This document shows, piece after piece, positions 48,740 through 61,652 of a stretch of 64,000 nt of DNA. Source of the stretch: Cannabis sativa (Eukaryota > Streptophyta > Magnoliopsida > Rosales > Cannabaceae); assembly GCF_029168945.1 (NCBI RefSeq), contig NC_083605.1, forward strand, positions 24,999,280 through 25,063,279, read 5' to 3'. Position 1 is the first letter of the stretch, and each line of letters begins with the position of its first letter. The translations under genes and the position numbers were made by a program. The notes beneath the pieces are model-generated. The model searched no databases, was not told the origin of the DNA, and saw only the letters and a program-made list of their open reading frames with translations.

Positions 48740-50487
48740 ACCATCCCAGATGTAGATTTCCTGTCATCAAGACATGCCTGGAAATATGAGTCGGTATAGC
48801 CTACGGGATTTAAAGCACCACCCTTGTAGACTAACACAAATTTCCTTGTACTCTTCAAGTACTTCAAGATATGCTTAACAGCAGTCCAATGTTCTTGTCC
48901 TGGATTTGTTTGATACCTGCTCACGATTCCTACAACATAACAGATGTCAGGTCTAGTACATAACATTGCATACATTAGACTGCCAACTGCAGAAGCATAA
49001 GGAACTCTTCTCATGTCCTCTATCTCTTGAGGATCAGTGGGACACTGTTCCTTAGATAGACGGATACCATATCTAGAAGGCATAGTCGCCCCTTTGGTGT
49101 TGGTCATTGAGAATCTCTCTAAAACTTTATCAATGTAAGTTGTTTGAGAGAGAGCAAGGGATCTGTTCTTCCGGTTTCTGATAATCTGAATACTGAGAAC
49201 ATAGGCAGCCTCACCCAAATCTTTCATTTCGAATTGAGTGTCTAACCATTCCTTGATGTCAGTCATTTTCTTGACATTGTTGCCAATGATCAAAATGTCG
49301 TCAACATAAAGGACCAGGAATACTACGACTGGGTCTTCCTTGAGTTGGTAAACACAAGGTTCATCTTCATTCTGAAGAAAGCCGTAGGTCTTGATTATTT
49401 CATCAAACCTTTTGTTCCAGGAGCGAGAAGCTTGCTTAAGTCCATTAATAGACCTATTAAGTTTGCAAACCTTCTTTTCCTGCCCTGGAAGAACATAGCC
49501 TTCTGGTTGCTCCATATAGATGGTTTCTTCAAGAACCCCATTAAGGAAGGCTATCTTGACATCCATTTTCATAGTCGAAAACGGCTGCGATGGAGAGAAG
49601 AATTCAGATGGATTTGAGCATGGCGACTGGACTAAAAGTTTCCTCATAGTCCACACCTTCTCTTTGGGTGTAACCCTTGGCGACCAGTTTAGCTTTAAAA
49701 GTTTCGACTGTGCCTCCAGCGCCTCTTTTCTTCTTGTAGACCCACTTACATCCGATTGGACGATAGTCATCGGGTGCGTCTACATATTCCCAGACTTTGT
49801 TCTTTTTCATGGAATCTATTTCAGAATCCATGACGGCTGACCATCGTTTCCGTTCTGGACTTGTCATTGCTTGTTTATAGGTTAATGGGTCGTCATCAAT
49901 ACCGTCACCAACGACCATATTGATTTCACCATCCAAGCCATAACGAGATGGTTTAGTAAAAACCCTCCCACTACGACGAGGAGCGGTGATCTTCTGAACA
50001 GGAACTTTAGTGGTAGTTCTCTCGGTTGTATCAACATGTAAAGGTGCAACCAAGGAAGTGGGATTATCCTCTACTTGAGTAGAAGAGGATGGAACATTAG
50101 AAGGACTTAAATCTGCAAGCATTTCCTACAACGCTACTTTACTTTGTGGTTTGAAATTCTTAATATAGTCATCTTAAAGGAAAGTGGCGTTTGTGGAAAC
50201 AAACACTTTATCATCCTTTTGACTATAAAATAGTCCACCCCTAGTCTCTTTAGAATTTCCAACAAAATGCAAACCTCAGTTCGCTTTTCACGTTTGCCAT
50301 CTTTCTTTCTTAAGACATGAGCAGGGCACCCCCAGATTCTATAATGGCGTAAACTAGGTGTACAGCCATTCCATAGTTCTAAAGGTGTCTTACGGACTGA
50401 TTTAGATGGAACAACATTTAAAATGTCGGTTGTCATCTGAATTGCATATCCCCAGAAGGACGTAGGTAGAGTTGAGTAGCTAAGCAC
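48740..50487 (-). pseudogene. pol: Copia integrase end and reverse transcriptase of element B
   Basis: On the minus strand from 50487: the integrase C-terminal region (LPTSFWGYA, TPLELWNG, WGCPAHVL) to about 50134, a linker with GRVFTKPSRYG, then RVT_2 with CKWVYKKKRG, KAKLVAKGYTQREGVDYEETFSPV (to 49604). After a shift come MDVKIAFLNG, LNRSINGLKQASRSWN and the catalytic LYVDDIL near 49300, then TRPDICYVVG and DDRKSTSGMVF. It continues across element C at 21076-20673. Frame breaks lie near 50250, 50126 and 49604. Beyond 50487 the integrase core is missing, replaced by gypsy sequence. Confidence 0.85.
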
Positions 50488-52566
50488 GTTAGAAACACTT
50501 GGATTGGTTCGTGGGACCAGTCGTCAGTCCAAGAAACAACTAGAGTGATGAAGTCATGTATAAGAGCCATCATTCTATGGGCGTAAGGGCCCAATGGAGG
50601 CATAAAGTGTGTAACGTATAAAAGAACGTCAGGAAGAGTAGTGGTATCACTGAAGTAAAGAAGATTACCTAAATTACTTAAGGTGATACGGTAATGATGG
50701 AGAGTACTTTATAATTGACTGGATAGTCAATATGGTATATAAGGAGACCATTGACATTTTGGAAAAAGATTACTTTATTGTGCAATTATGGAAAGGCATA
50801 CTCACCCAGAATGGAGAAAAGCTTATGAATTGAGATGCAATTTAATAGACACGTAATTGAGTGATTGGTGGATGTTGGATCACAAAGTAGGTTGTTTATT
50901 AAACAACGAGTTATATAATTGAGTGTAGAATAAGTTTTAAAGTGGTTAACGAAGTATGAAGATAGTGATGATTGCAGAGAAGCAATGGTATCATATGAAT
51001 CAGGGAGTGAAACCTTAGTGGTGATGATGAAAAGAAACTTCAGGATCAAGGAATGATCTTTAATTAATTGTTATTAGTTGAGAATTCGGGAAATGGGTAT
51101 TTCCAGTTTAGTTGTGGGTACCTAGTATGAGCAGTGTTGCCTCTACTGTATAGGTTTAATCAAATTACTTTATAATGGTGGTTAATCGTAAATGATTGGA
51201 AAAAAATTAATTAATTAAAAGTTCTGTCAATTCAAGGGAAATTGATACAAGTCAAAATAAGTGGAGATGAACAAGATTTAAGTTGACAATAAGATGGGAA
51301 TTCCTCGAGTTTAAGTGAACAAAAACCGATGAGGAATTGCAAGAGGTTTATGAAGGGAGTGATAGCAATTGAATTTTATTAATGAAAGAATGAAAGCAAG
51401 AAATACAATTAAGAACGACAAAGAAGCATCTACTTTCTGATAACCCACCATGAGTATACTTTGGAGTTAAGCATATTTAAGTTGGGGTAATCTCAAGATG
51501 GGAAATCCTTCAGGGAGTCACCCCGGGAAGTGTATGAGTGAGGACAAAGTACGCTAGAAAGATTCATATTAGGATGCAAAATCGGTAGTCGTTCCAGAAA
51601 TTATTAAGAGGAAGTGATGTGTTAATAAGCAGAAATTTACAAGGTATTGAGACAAGTAAGTGAGTGGAAATAAGAAGTGCTCTAATTGAATATCTATCAG
51701 AAATGAATACTTAACTTGTTACTAAGTTAAGTCAGTAGATCAGCTTAGGAGATCTCATAGAAGGAATAGAAAGACATAATTATGAATTATGTACTATGGG
51801 ATCTTATGATTTTGACCGAGTAGTAACGATTGGACATACAGAGTTAATATGTTGTCTATCAGTGTAGACAATTTATACTATAAATGAGAATACAAAATTC
51901 ATACAAAGGAATAGTCTAATCTTGTAAAATTCCAAGGTTGATATTTTTGGCTATGATGTTAAGAATTAAAGAAGGTTATTGAGAACCATGGAAGTTAAAG
52001 CGAAAATAGTATAATGCTTTATTCTTGAAAGGTGGGTAACCTGCGAAGATCAATAGAATATTAGAAATATACTGTGAGCATATTTGATAAAGGTTAGAAT
52101 ATCTTAGAATAATATCTTCCCTTATGAGGTGTTTATTTAAAAAGTGATAATTAAATGTACCACTGGTTAGGTACCTTAATAAGTGTGGTACAAGAGAACT
52201 ATTATATACATGTTCACTGGATTAAATAGGCTAGGTAGCCTATTAGCTAGCCTTAACTCCTGCGTTGTCCAGAGTATATAATGTGTTTCATGTCTCCATG
52301 TTGAGAAAATATGAATCAGACTCGACCCATGTTCTGAGTTGTGACGATGTTAAACTTCAGACAAATTTATTATATGAGAAAAATATCTTGTCCAGGTTTT
52401 GGACTAGAAAGATGAAATGAGACAATTCTACTAGTTAAGAAAGTGCTATAAAAAAAACAGTAAGATAGAAGCAGCAATTTGAGAATTAGAATCATAAATA
52501 TTGGGGTAATATCCCGAATTGTTTAAATAAATTTCGAGGACGAAATTTCTATAAGGAGGGGATGGT
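50483..52566 (+). pseudogene. Decayed Tekay-like pol 3' remnant (left copy)
   Basis: No ORF survives. Near 52255-52345 a VFHVSMLRKYESDSTHVLS-like stretch can be followed, then LLYEKNIL, which is the integrase tail/chromodomain region of the Tekay pair. The end FRGRNF-like (near 52530) stands just before the polypurine tract AAGGAGGGGATGG (52553-52565). Sequence before 52250 is unrecognised. The minus-strand 87-codon ORF at 50786-51049 recurs at 57035 but has no known motif. Confidence 0.6.
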
Positions 52567-53085
52567 TGTAATATCCCGATAAGTTAAATGGTAAATAATT
52601 AGGGTTTATATTGATATTATGAATTAATCATGTAATAAGTGGGATTATGATCCTACTAATTTATTTCAAAGATAAAATTTAAATTTTGCTATAAGTGAGT
52701 AAATAATCGTAATTTGTTAATTACGGAGATTTATATAGCATGTGTGAATGTAATATGAGCTATATGTGGAATAAAAATATTTCAGGTTCGACGACCCCGG
52801 AGACTCAATAAGTGGATATATAAGCGTAATTTGTTAATTACGGGGATTTATTTGAAATACGTGGATATAATATGAGTTATTTGTGAAATAAAAATATTTT
52901 CAAGTTTGGTGACCACCGGAGACCCGATTGGAGGCCAAAAATGTCACAACAGTTTTAGTTAGAAATATTGATGAGATTATTGGGATAAGTTGATTTTAGA
53001 AATATTGGGGTATTTTAGGGTACTCGAAGTTGACCAAATACCCTAAAAATAGAGATTTCTTAGTGGCTAAGAAATAATAAGATAA

Positions 53086-53240
53086 TTATTAATAATAAAG
53101 TTTTTATTAATATTATTATATTATTATTATTAATATATTATATTATATTATTATTATTATTATTATATTATTATAATATTATTTATATATAAGTTAACGT
53201 AAGTTAACTTTTATATATATATATATATATTAAGTTATCA
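53086..53240 (+). repeat. TTA/ATT and TA microsatellite
   Basis: Simple repeat of ATT/TTA triplets ending in a TA run. The LTR 2 counterpart (59331-59476) has a shorter TA run. Confidence 0.85.
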
Positions 53241-54090
53241 GTGAAATGTAACGTAACGAACGACGAACGAAACCCTCGTTCTCCCTCCTTCGATAAAACC
53301 TTCTCCCCTTATATCTATTTTCTTCAATTTTCAATCCAAAACTTAGCGATCTAAGCTCTGGTAGTAGCAGGATAGCAAATCTTTGAAGAGGGAAGCTTAA
53401 GGTATGGTTTAATTTCGTTTTAATTTTAAAAACAATTGGTTTCGTATAGGGGTTTTGTGAATTAGAATAGTTATGAAGGTTCTGACCTTATAGAATTGTT
53501 CTCGGGTAGTCATGGGACTAGTTTCGATATTTTCTTGTTGAATTAGAAGTGATTTTTGAGTTAGAAATCGAGTTTGGAACTTTTTAAAGCTTAGTCCGAA
53601 CGTTAATGGCGTTTTTCATTTAAGTGGGTCGATTTTTATTTCTGTTACGTAAGGATGGTAGTATTTATGGCATACATGCACCCAGTGAAGTTTGGAGTGA
53701 TTTGGATAAGTTTTGGTAGTGTTTCGGTGAGTGCGAAAATTGAAATTTTCGTATTTCACAGTTTATAGAAATTCCTAAGAGATCAGAAATCGTATTTTTG
53801 TCATAACTTTTGACTCGGGTGTCCGTTTTGGATATTCTATATACCGTTTCGAAGCTTGAGACGAGCTCTACAATATGGTGTATGTTTTAGAGCTGAAATA
53901 TAAGTTTTATTTTAGTGTATTTATACCGCGGGGTTTGGTAGAAAACCCTAGATTGTCTTATGTGAATATAAGCAGTGTTTTAGGATAAACACTTATTAGT
54001 TTATCGTTGTTGTGACATAGGGCCGGATCATCGAGGATAGTTCTCCACTTGGATTGATTGAAATGTATGAACCTGGATTAAAGGTAAGAA

Positions 54091-54284
54091 AAGTATATTG
54101 TACTGCATAGTACGTTGTATGTAATACCGTTAGTATTGTTATGAATTGATCAATATTGAGATATAGTTAATATTGTTATATATTGAAAAGTATATTGTAC
54201 TGCATAGTACATTGTATGTAATACAATTAGTATTGTTATGAATTGATTAATATTGAGATATAGTTAATATTGTTATATATTGAA
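54091..54284 (+). repeat. 97-bp direct repeat in LTR 1
   Basis: Two units beginning AAGTATATTGTACTGCATAG (54091 and 54188) with few differences. Also present in LTR 2 from about 60333. Confidence 0.85.
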
Positions 54285-54341
54285 AAGATTGATTGGTTGA
54301 GTATTGATAATGTGATAATATTATGCATGTGATATGTTGGC

Positions 54342-54759
54342 TCACCTGATTAGGTGATGCAATTTTCCTGGTAACGTACCTTTGGGCGTAAGTACGGGCG
54401 TTAGTGATATATGATGAGTACCGAGTGTAGGTACGGGCTCACCGGATTAGGTGATGCGATTTTCCTGGCAACGTACTGGGCGTAAGTACAGGCGTCAGTG
54501 ACATGATAAGTACCGGGCGTAGGTACGAGCTCGTCTAGTTAGACGATGCTATATATTGGTGCCAGATTGTGGCACGGGCTCACCTGATTAGGTGATGCAA
54601 TTGTATGATATATGGGTGCAGGATTTTGGGCATAGGCTCACCTGATTAGGTGATGCAGTTATGCGACATATGGGTGCCGTGCTATGGCATGGGCTTGCCT
54701 GATTAGGCGATACAATACAAGATCATCGCATTAAAGCATCGACTTGCCTAATTAGGCAA
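54342..54759 (+). repeat. Array of about 11 short hairpins in LTR 1
   Basis: Short inverted repeats with 4-7 base loops: TCACCT-GATT-AGGTGA (54342, 54580, 54638), a variant at 54439, TCGTCT-AGTT-AGACGA (54531), TTGCCT-GATT-AGGCGA (54695), TTGCCT-AATT-AGGCAA (54744), GTACC-GGTAC and GTACT-AGTAC types (54418, 54473, 54510), and TGCCA-TGGCA types (54560, 54675). Stem sequences change but remain paired. Confidence 0.75.
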
Positions 54760-55407
54760 CATGATGTCATGAAGAGGGTTGCTTTATGAGGTAACATATA
54801 TATTATTTATATGATTAAATGAATATGAATTCCATTATTGGTATAATGGTTTTGTATTACCAAATATCTGTATACTAATGTTTATTCGTGGCGTATGCCG
54901 TAGTGATTTGGATTTCATCTTATGAACAAAGTGTGATGGTTTGATTTTTATTGTGTATAAATGACAATATTCGAATAATAAGCTATATGATTGTTATTAT
55001 TACTTTTCTTGCTGAGTCCTTGTGACTCACGGGTGCTATGTGGTGCAGGTAAAGGCAAAGAAAAGCTAGATCAACCATGAGGTGGCAGTCTTCTCCAAAG
55101 AATGTACATATTGACCTCGCCGCCTGCGTGCCGAGTTGCCGTGGAGTTGTTTTAGACTGGTTGTATCTGCCGTGTATTTTGATTTTATGTTTAAATGGTT
55201 GTCGTACATATTTCTTTAGCAAAACTTTTTACAACGGGGATTCCTAGGAACACACTTTTTATGCCGTTATAATGTCCATTTTTAGTGTTTTATTTTAGTC
55301 AAGTTTTTAATATTATCACGGTTTTTAATAATTAATTATTCTATTAGTATTAAACTAGTTTATAAAATCACACACGTGGCGTCCTTATAGATTAGGGCGT
55401 TACAACT

Positions 55408-55420
55408 TGGTATCAGAGCA
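55408..55420 (+). other. Primer binding site of the decayed Tekay-like element
   Basis: TGGTATCAGAGCA three bases after LTR 1, matching initiator tRNA-Met; this makes LTR 1 the 5' LTR of the complete unit. Confidence 0.9.
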
Positions 55421-58400
55421 GCCATGGTTTTAAAGGTCCTGAAGACTGGTCGAATATGTACATTTGCTGCGAGGACAGTCGACTCATGGTATATAGTAAG
55501 TATTTATATTATTTGCTATTGGATTACTCGCCTAGGCAATTATAAAGTATGTTGGGAAAAGTAACATACTGATAATTTTGATAAGAATATGTGTATGGTA
55601 TATGCATATTGATATTAATATCCGTCTGAGTTTTAAATAGTTAGAAGACGTGGACTAAATATGTGATAAGTTATACAGTAAGGGCAATCAAATAGTCTGA
55701 TTAGCGAGCTATTTGGGCTCAGGGCAAACAATATGGAAGAGAATTATTTATGACCATAATGTTGGGAACATGTAAATTCGTTATACGGGACATGGTTAGA
55801 CGACAAGGAGAAAAAATAAATCTAAGATTTGAAAAGATAGCAGAGCTCATCTTGTGTCTGTTCTTATACTACCGAGACTTCCTGTTGTACCACTAGATGT
55901 GGTGGAATATATGAAGCCACCTTACTAATAGATCAAGAAGCAAAAACTAAATGAACCACAAATTATGGGATAAAACGAAAGGTTCTAGTAGGGTGACCAT
56001 GATAGCGGTCAAAGTGAGTATAAGAGTTGGTGACCTTATCCTGAGTGTTCAAGATGCAAAAAGGCGCCATTTGAGCCAATTTAGAGCCATATCTTGTTTT
56101 TTTTTATGGGGTAGCGGGTCATCTCGAAAAGAACCTACACGTAGTTAAGAAAGACTTATGTTAAAGGAGAAAAGTGTACGGGTCTTGCCCAAGTGCGCAA
56201 GTTATGACTCAAGGGGACGGGGATATCGGTCCTTCGGCCAACTCAAGTTAGAATTTATGGGCAATATTATAATTACTATTGATATTAAACATTGTACATT
56301 TAGTTAGAGACATCAAGAAATCCGAATGGACCGTGCATGTATGTTATTTAATGGTAATCCATTTAACAGGATAGACAGATTAGAAAGATGACAATATGAG
56401 TTAAATTGTTGATATTCCCTAGTGGAATATAGAAAATGAGTAGTTAATGGAGGCATCGATCTAATTGATTCAAATAACAAAATCTTTTGTTTAGAAGTGA
56501 TCTAGCGTTACCAAAGGTGGGACAATTTATGAGTATTGTCTGGAATCCCGTATGAATTGAAGGTGATGATTGTGTAGTAATTTTGAGATTATGTAGTCGT
56601 TGGACTACCTATGTTAGCAAGAAGCATCTTGTTTTGGTAGCTCGGCATGAAGGAACTCCATGGTTGAGTGTCCTTGACTTGGGGTGGTTTCATTTAGGAA
56701 ATTTTCCCATGAAGCGTGCGAGTCAGAGCAAAGCACGTTAGAAACACTTGGATTGGTTCGTGGGACCAGTCGTCAATCCAAGAAACAACTAGAGTGATGA
56801 AGTCATGTATAAGAGCCATCATTCTATGGGCGTAAGGGCCCAATGGAGGCATAAAGTGTGTAACGTATAAAAGAACGTCAGGAAGAGTAGTGGTATCACT
56901 GAAGTAAAGAAGATTACCTAAATTACTTAAGGTGATACGGTAATGATGGAGAGTACTTTATAATTATTTGGATAGTCAATATGGTATATAAGGAGACCAT
57001 TGACATTTTGGAAAAAGATTACTTTATTGTGCAATTATGGAAAGGCATACTCACCCTTAATGGAGAAAAGCTTATGAATTGAGATGCAATTTAATAGACA
57101 CGTAATTGAGTGATTGGTGGATGTTGGATCACAAAGTAGGTTGTTTATTAAACAACGAGTTATATAATTGAGTGTAGAATAAGTTTTAAAGTGGTTAACG
57201 AAGTATGAAGATAGTGATGATTGCAGAGAAGCAATGGTATCATATGAATCAGGGAGTGAAACCTTAGTGGTGATGATGAAAAGAAACTTCAGGATCAAGG
57301 AATGATCTTTAATTAATTGTTATTAGTTGAGAATTCGGGAAATGGGTATTTCCCAGTTTAGTTGTGGGTACCTAGTATGAGCAGTGTTGCCTCATCGTAT
57401 AGGTTTAATCAAATTACTTTATAATGGTGGTTAATCGTAAATGATTGGAAAAAAATTAATTAATTAAAAGTTCTGTCAATTCAAGGGAAATTGATACAAG
57501 TCAAAATAAGTGGAGATGAACAAGATTTAAGTTGACAATAAGATGGGAATTCCTCGAGTTTAAGTGAACAAAAACCGATGAGGAATTGCAAGAGGTTTAT
57601 GAAGGGAGTGATAGCAATTGAATTTTATTAATGAAAGAATGAAAGCAAGAAATACAATTAAGAACGACAAAGAAGCATCTACTTTCTGATAACCCACCAT
57701 GAGTATACTTTGGAGTTAAGCATATTTAAGTTGGGGTAATCTCAAGATGGGAAATCCTTCAGGGAGTCACCCCGGGAAGTGTATGAGTGAGGACAAAGTA
57801 CGCTAGAAAGATTCATATTAGGATGCAAAATCGGTAGTCGTTCCAGAAATTATTAAGAGGAAGTGATGTGTTAATAAGCAGAAATTTACAAGGTATTGAG
57901 ACAAGTAAGTGAGTGGAAATAAGAAGTGCTCTAATTGAATATCTATCAGAAATGAATACTTAACTTGTTACTAAGTTAAGTCGAAGAGATCGGCTTAGGA
58001 GATCTCATAGAAGGAATAGAAAGACATAATTATGAATTATGTACTATGGGATCTTATGATTTTGACCGAGTAGTAACGATTGGACATACAGAGTTAATAT
58101 GTTGTCTATCAGTGTAGACAATTTATACTATAAATGAGAATACAAAATTCATACAAAGGAATAGTCTAATCTTGTAAAATTCCAAGGTTGATATTTTTGG
58201 CTATGATGTTAAGAATTAAAGAAGGTTATTGAGAACCATGGAAGTTAAAGCGAAAATAGTATAATGCTTTATTCTTGAAAGGTGGGTAACCTGCGAAGAT
58301 CAATAGAATATTAGAAATATACTGTGAGCATATTTGATAAAGGTTAGAATATCTTAGAATAATATCTTCCCTTATGAGGTGTTTATTTAAAAAGTGATAA

Positions 58401-58816
58401 TTAAATGTACCACTGGTTAGGTACCTTAATAAGTGTGGTACAAGAGAACTATTATATACATGTTCACTGGATTAAATAGGCTAGGTAGCCTATTAGCTAG
58501 CCTTAACTCCTGCGTTGTCCGGAGTATATAATGTGTTTCATGTCTCCATGTTGAGAAAATATGAATCAGACTCGACCCATGTTCTGAGTTGTGACGATAT
58601 TAAACTTCAGACAAATTTATTATATGAGAAAAATATCTTGTCCAGGTTTTGGACTAGAAAGATGAAATGAGACAATTCTACTAGTTAAGAAAGTGCTATA
58701 AAAAAAACAGTAAGATAGAAGCAGCAATTTGAGAATTAGAATCATAAATATTGGGGTAATATCCCGAATTGTTTAAATAAATTTCGAGGACGAAATTTCT
58801 ATAAGGAGGGGATGGT
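55421..58816 (+). pseudogene. Decayed Tekay-like internal region (complete unit)
   Basis: Only about 3.4 kb, against 4.9 kb in the intact Tekay pair. Near 56035-56075 a YPECSRCKK-like piece marks the gag zinc-knuckle, followed by broken protease-like sequence to about 56290. RT, RNase H and the integrase core are not recognisable. The chromodomain-like tail recurs near 58500-58800, followed by the polypurine tract 58803-58815. No ORF over 100 codons. The element cannot encode its own replication proteins. Confidence 0.65.
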
Positions 58817-61648
58817 TGTAATATCCCGATAAGTTAAATGGTAAATAATTAGGGTTTATATTGATATTATGAATTAATCAGGTAATAAGTGGGATTATGA
58901 TCCTACTAATTTATTTCAGCATAAAATTTAAATTTTGCTATAAGTGAGTAAATAATCGTAATTTGTTAATTACGGAGATTTATATAGCATGTGTGAATGT
59001 AATATGAGCTATATGTGGAATAAAAATATTTCAGGTTCGACGACCCCGGAGACTCAATAAGTGGATATATAAGCGTAATTTGTTAATTACGGGGATTTAT
59101 TTGAAATACGTGGATATAATATGAGTTATTTGTGAAATAAAAATATTTTCAAGTTTGGCGACCCTGGAGACCCGATTGGAGGCCAAAAATGTCACAACAG
59201 TTTTAGTTAGAAATATTGATGAGATTATTGGGATAAGTTGATTTTAGAAATATTGGGGTATTTTAGGGTACTCGAAGTTGACCAAATACCCTAAAAATAG
59301 AGATTTCTTAGTGGCTAAGAAATAATAAGATAATTATTAATAATAAAGTTTTTATTAATATTATTATATTATTATTATTAATATATTATATTATATTATT
59401 ATTATTATTATTATATTATTATAATATTATTTATATATAAGTTAACGTAAGTTAACTTTTATATATATATATATTAAGTTATCAGTGAAACAGAACAGAA
59501 CGAACGACGAACGAAACCCTCGTTCTCCCTCCTTCGATAAAACCTTCTCCCCTTATATCTATTTTCTTCAATTTTCAATCCAAAACTTAGCGATCTAAGC
59601 TCTGGTAGTAGCAGGATAGCAAATCTTTGAAGAGGGAAGCTTAAGGTATGGTTTAATTTCGTTTTAAGTTTAAAAACAATTGGTTTCGTATAGGGGTTTT
59701 GTGAATTAGAATAGTTATGAAGGTTCTGACCTTATAGAATTGTTCTCGGGTAGTCATGGGACTAGTTTCGATATTTTCTTGTTGAATTAGAAGTGATTTT
59801 TGAGTTAGAAATCGAGTTTGGAACTTTTTAAAGCTTAGTCCGAACGTTAATGGCGTTTTTCATTTAAGGGGTCGATTTTTATTTCTGTTACGTAAGGATG
59901 GTAGTATTTATGGCATACATGCACCCAGTGAAGTTTGGAGTGATTTGGATAAGTTTTGGTAGTGTTTCGGTGAGTGCGAAAATTGAAATTTTCGTATTTC
60001 ACAGTTTATAGAAATTCCTAAGAGATCAGAAATCGTATTTTTGTCATAACTTTGACTCGGGTGTCCGTTTTGGATATTCTATATACCGTTTCGAAGCTTG
60101 AGACGAGCTCTACAATATGGTGTATGTTTTAGAGCTGAAATATAAGTTTTATTTTAGTGTATTTATACCGCGGGGTTTGGTAGAAAACCCTAGATTGTCT
60201 TATGTGAATATAATCAGTGTTTTAGGATAAACACTTATTAGTTTATCGTTGTTGTGACATAGGGCCGGGATCATCGAGGATAGTTCTCCACTTGGATTGA
60301 TTGAAATGTATGAACCTGGATTAAAGGTAAGAAAAGTATATTGTACTGCATAGTACGTTGTATGTAATACCGTTAGTATTGTTATGAATTGATCAATATT
60401 GAGATATAGTTAATATTGTTATATATTGAAAAGTATATTGTACTGCATAGTACATTGTATGTAATACAATTAGTATTGTTATGAATTGATTAATATTGAG
60501 ATATAGTTAATATTGTTATATATTGAAAAGATTGATTGGTTGAGTATTGATAATGTGATAATATTATGCATGTGATATGTTGGCTCACCTGATTAGGTGA
60601 TGCAATTTTCCTGGCAACATACTAGGCGTAAGTACGGGCGTTAGTGATATAAGATGAGTACCGAGTGTAGGTACGAGCTCACCTGATTAGGTGATGTGAT
60701 TTTCCGGCAACGTCTTGGGCGTAAGTACGAGGGGCGTCGGTGACATGATAAGTACCGGCGTAGGTACGAGCTCGTCTAGTTAGACGATGCGATATATTGG
60801 TGCCAGATTGTGGCACGGGCTCACCTGATTAGGTGATGCAATTGTATGATATATGGGTGCAGGATTTTGGGCATAGGCTCACCTGATTAGGTGATGCAGT
60901 TATGCGACATATGGGTGCCAGGCTATGGCATGGGCTTGCCTGATTAGGCGATACAATACAAGATCATCAGATTAAAGCATCGACTTGCCTAATTAGGCAA
61001 CATGATGTCATGAAGAGGGTTGCTTTATGAGGTAACATATATATTATTTATATGATTAAATGAATATGAATTCCATTATTGGTATAATGGTTTTGTATTA
61101 CCAAATATCTGTATACTAATGTTTATTCGTGGCAGATGCCAGTAGTGATTTGGATTTCATCTTATGAACAAAGTGTGATGGTTTGATTTTTATTGTGTAT
61201 AAATGACAATATTCGAATAATAAGCTATATGATTGTTATTATTACTTTTCTTGCTGAGTCCTTGTGACTCACGGGTGCTATGTGGTGCAGGTAAAGGCAA
61301 AGAAAAGCTAGATCAACCATGAGGTGGCGCCTTCTCCGGCCAATGTACATATTGACCTCGCTAGGCTACTCGCGTGGGGAGTTGCCAGGAGTTGTTTTAG
61401 ACTGGTTGTATCTGCTGTGTATTTTGATTTTATGTTTAAATGGTTGTCGTACATATTTCTTTAGCAAAACTTTTTACAACAGGGATTCCCGGAACACACT
61501 TTTTATGCCGTTATAATGTCCATTTTTAGTGTTTTATTTTAGTCAAGTTTTTAATATTATCACGGTTTTTAATAATTAATTATTCTATTAGTATTAAACT
61601 AGTTTATAAAATCACACACGTGGCGTCCTTATAGATTAGGGCGTTACA
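58817..61648 (+). repeat. Decayed Tekay-like LTR 2 (2832 bp; 3' LTR)
   Basis: Same ends as LTR 1. Differences from LTR 1 are few and cluster at CAG/CTG or CCAGG-like sites and in the TA run. The hairpin array is at about 60584-61000. The 65-codon ORF at 61319-61516 is a chance frame. Confidence 0.92.
60584..61000 (+). repeat. Hairpin array in LTR 2
   Basis: Counterpart of 54342-54759 with the same order of stems. The hairpin that is mismatched in LTR 1 (54439) is fully paired here (CACCT/AGGTG), and TGCCAGGCTATGGCA is perfect here. Confidence 0.75.
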
Positions 61649-61652
61649 TGTA

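Larger units (their letters stand above)
52567..55404 (+). repeat. Decayed Tekay-like LTR 1 (2838 bp)
   Basis: Starts TGTAATATCCCG and ends GGGCGTTACA. It contains a TTA/ATT microsatellite (53086-53240), a 97-bp direct repeat (two units from 54091) and a hairpin array (54342-54759). The primer site follows directly. Aligns with LTR 2 over its whole length. Confidence 0.92.
50483..61648 (+). mobile_element. Decayed Tekay-like gypsy array: internal-LTR-internal-LTR
   Basis: A partial internal 3' end (50483-52566), LTR 1 (52567-55404), a full short internal region (55405-58816) and LTR 2 (58817-61648). The segment 50483-55404 is repeated at 56731-61648, so the unit is about 6.25 kb. The left end lacks an LTR and abuts Copia integrase. 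The right end (GGGCGTTACA) abuts Copia protease sequence. A second LTR tandem in this window, independent of the one at 29253. Confidence 0.85.

Noticed and set aside
50786..51049. 87-codon minus-strand ORF, repeated at 57035-57298
   Set aside because: Identical only because the array is duplicated; it lies in decayed pol sequence with no recognisable domain.
54342..54759. CRISPR-like array
   Set aside because: Repeats are imperfect, spacing is irregular and there is no spacer pattern; this is a plant LTR.
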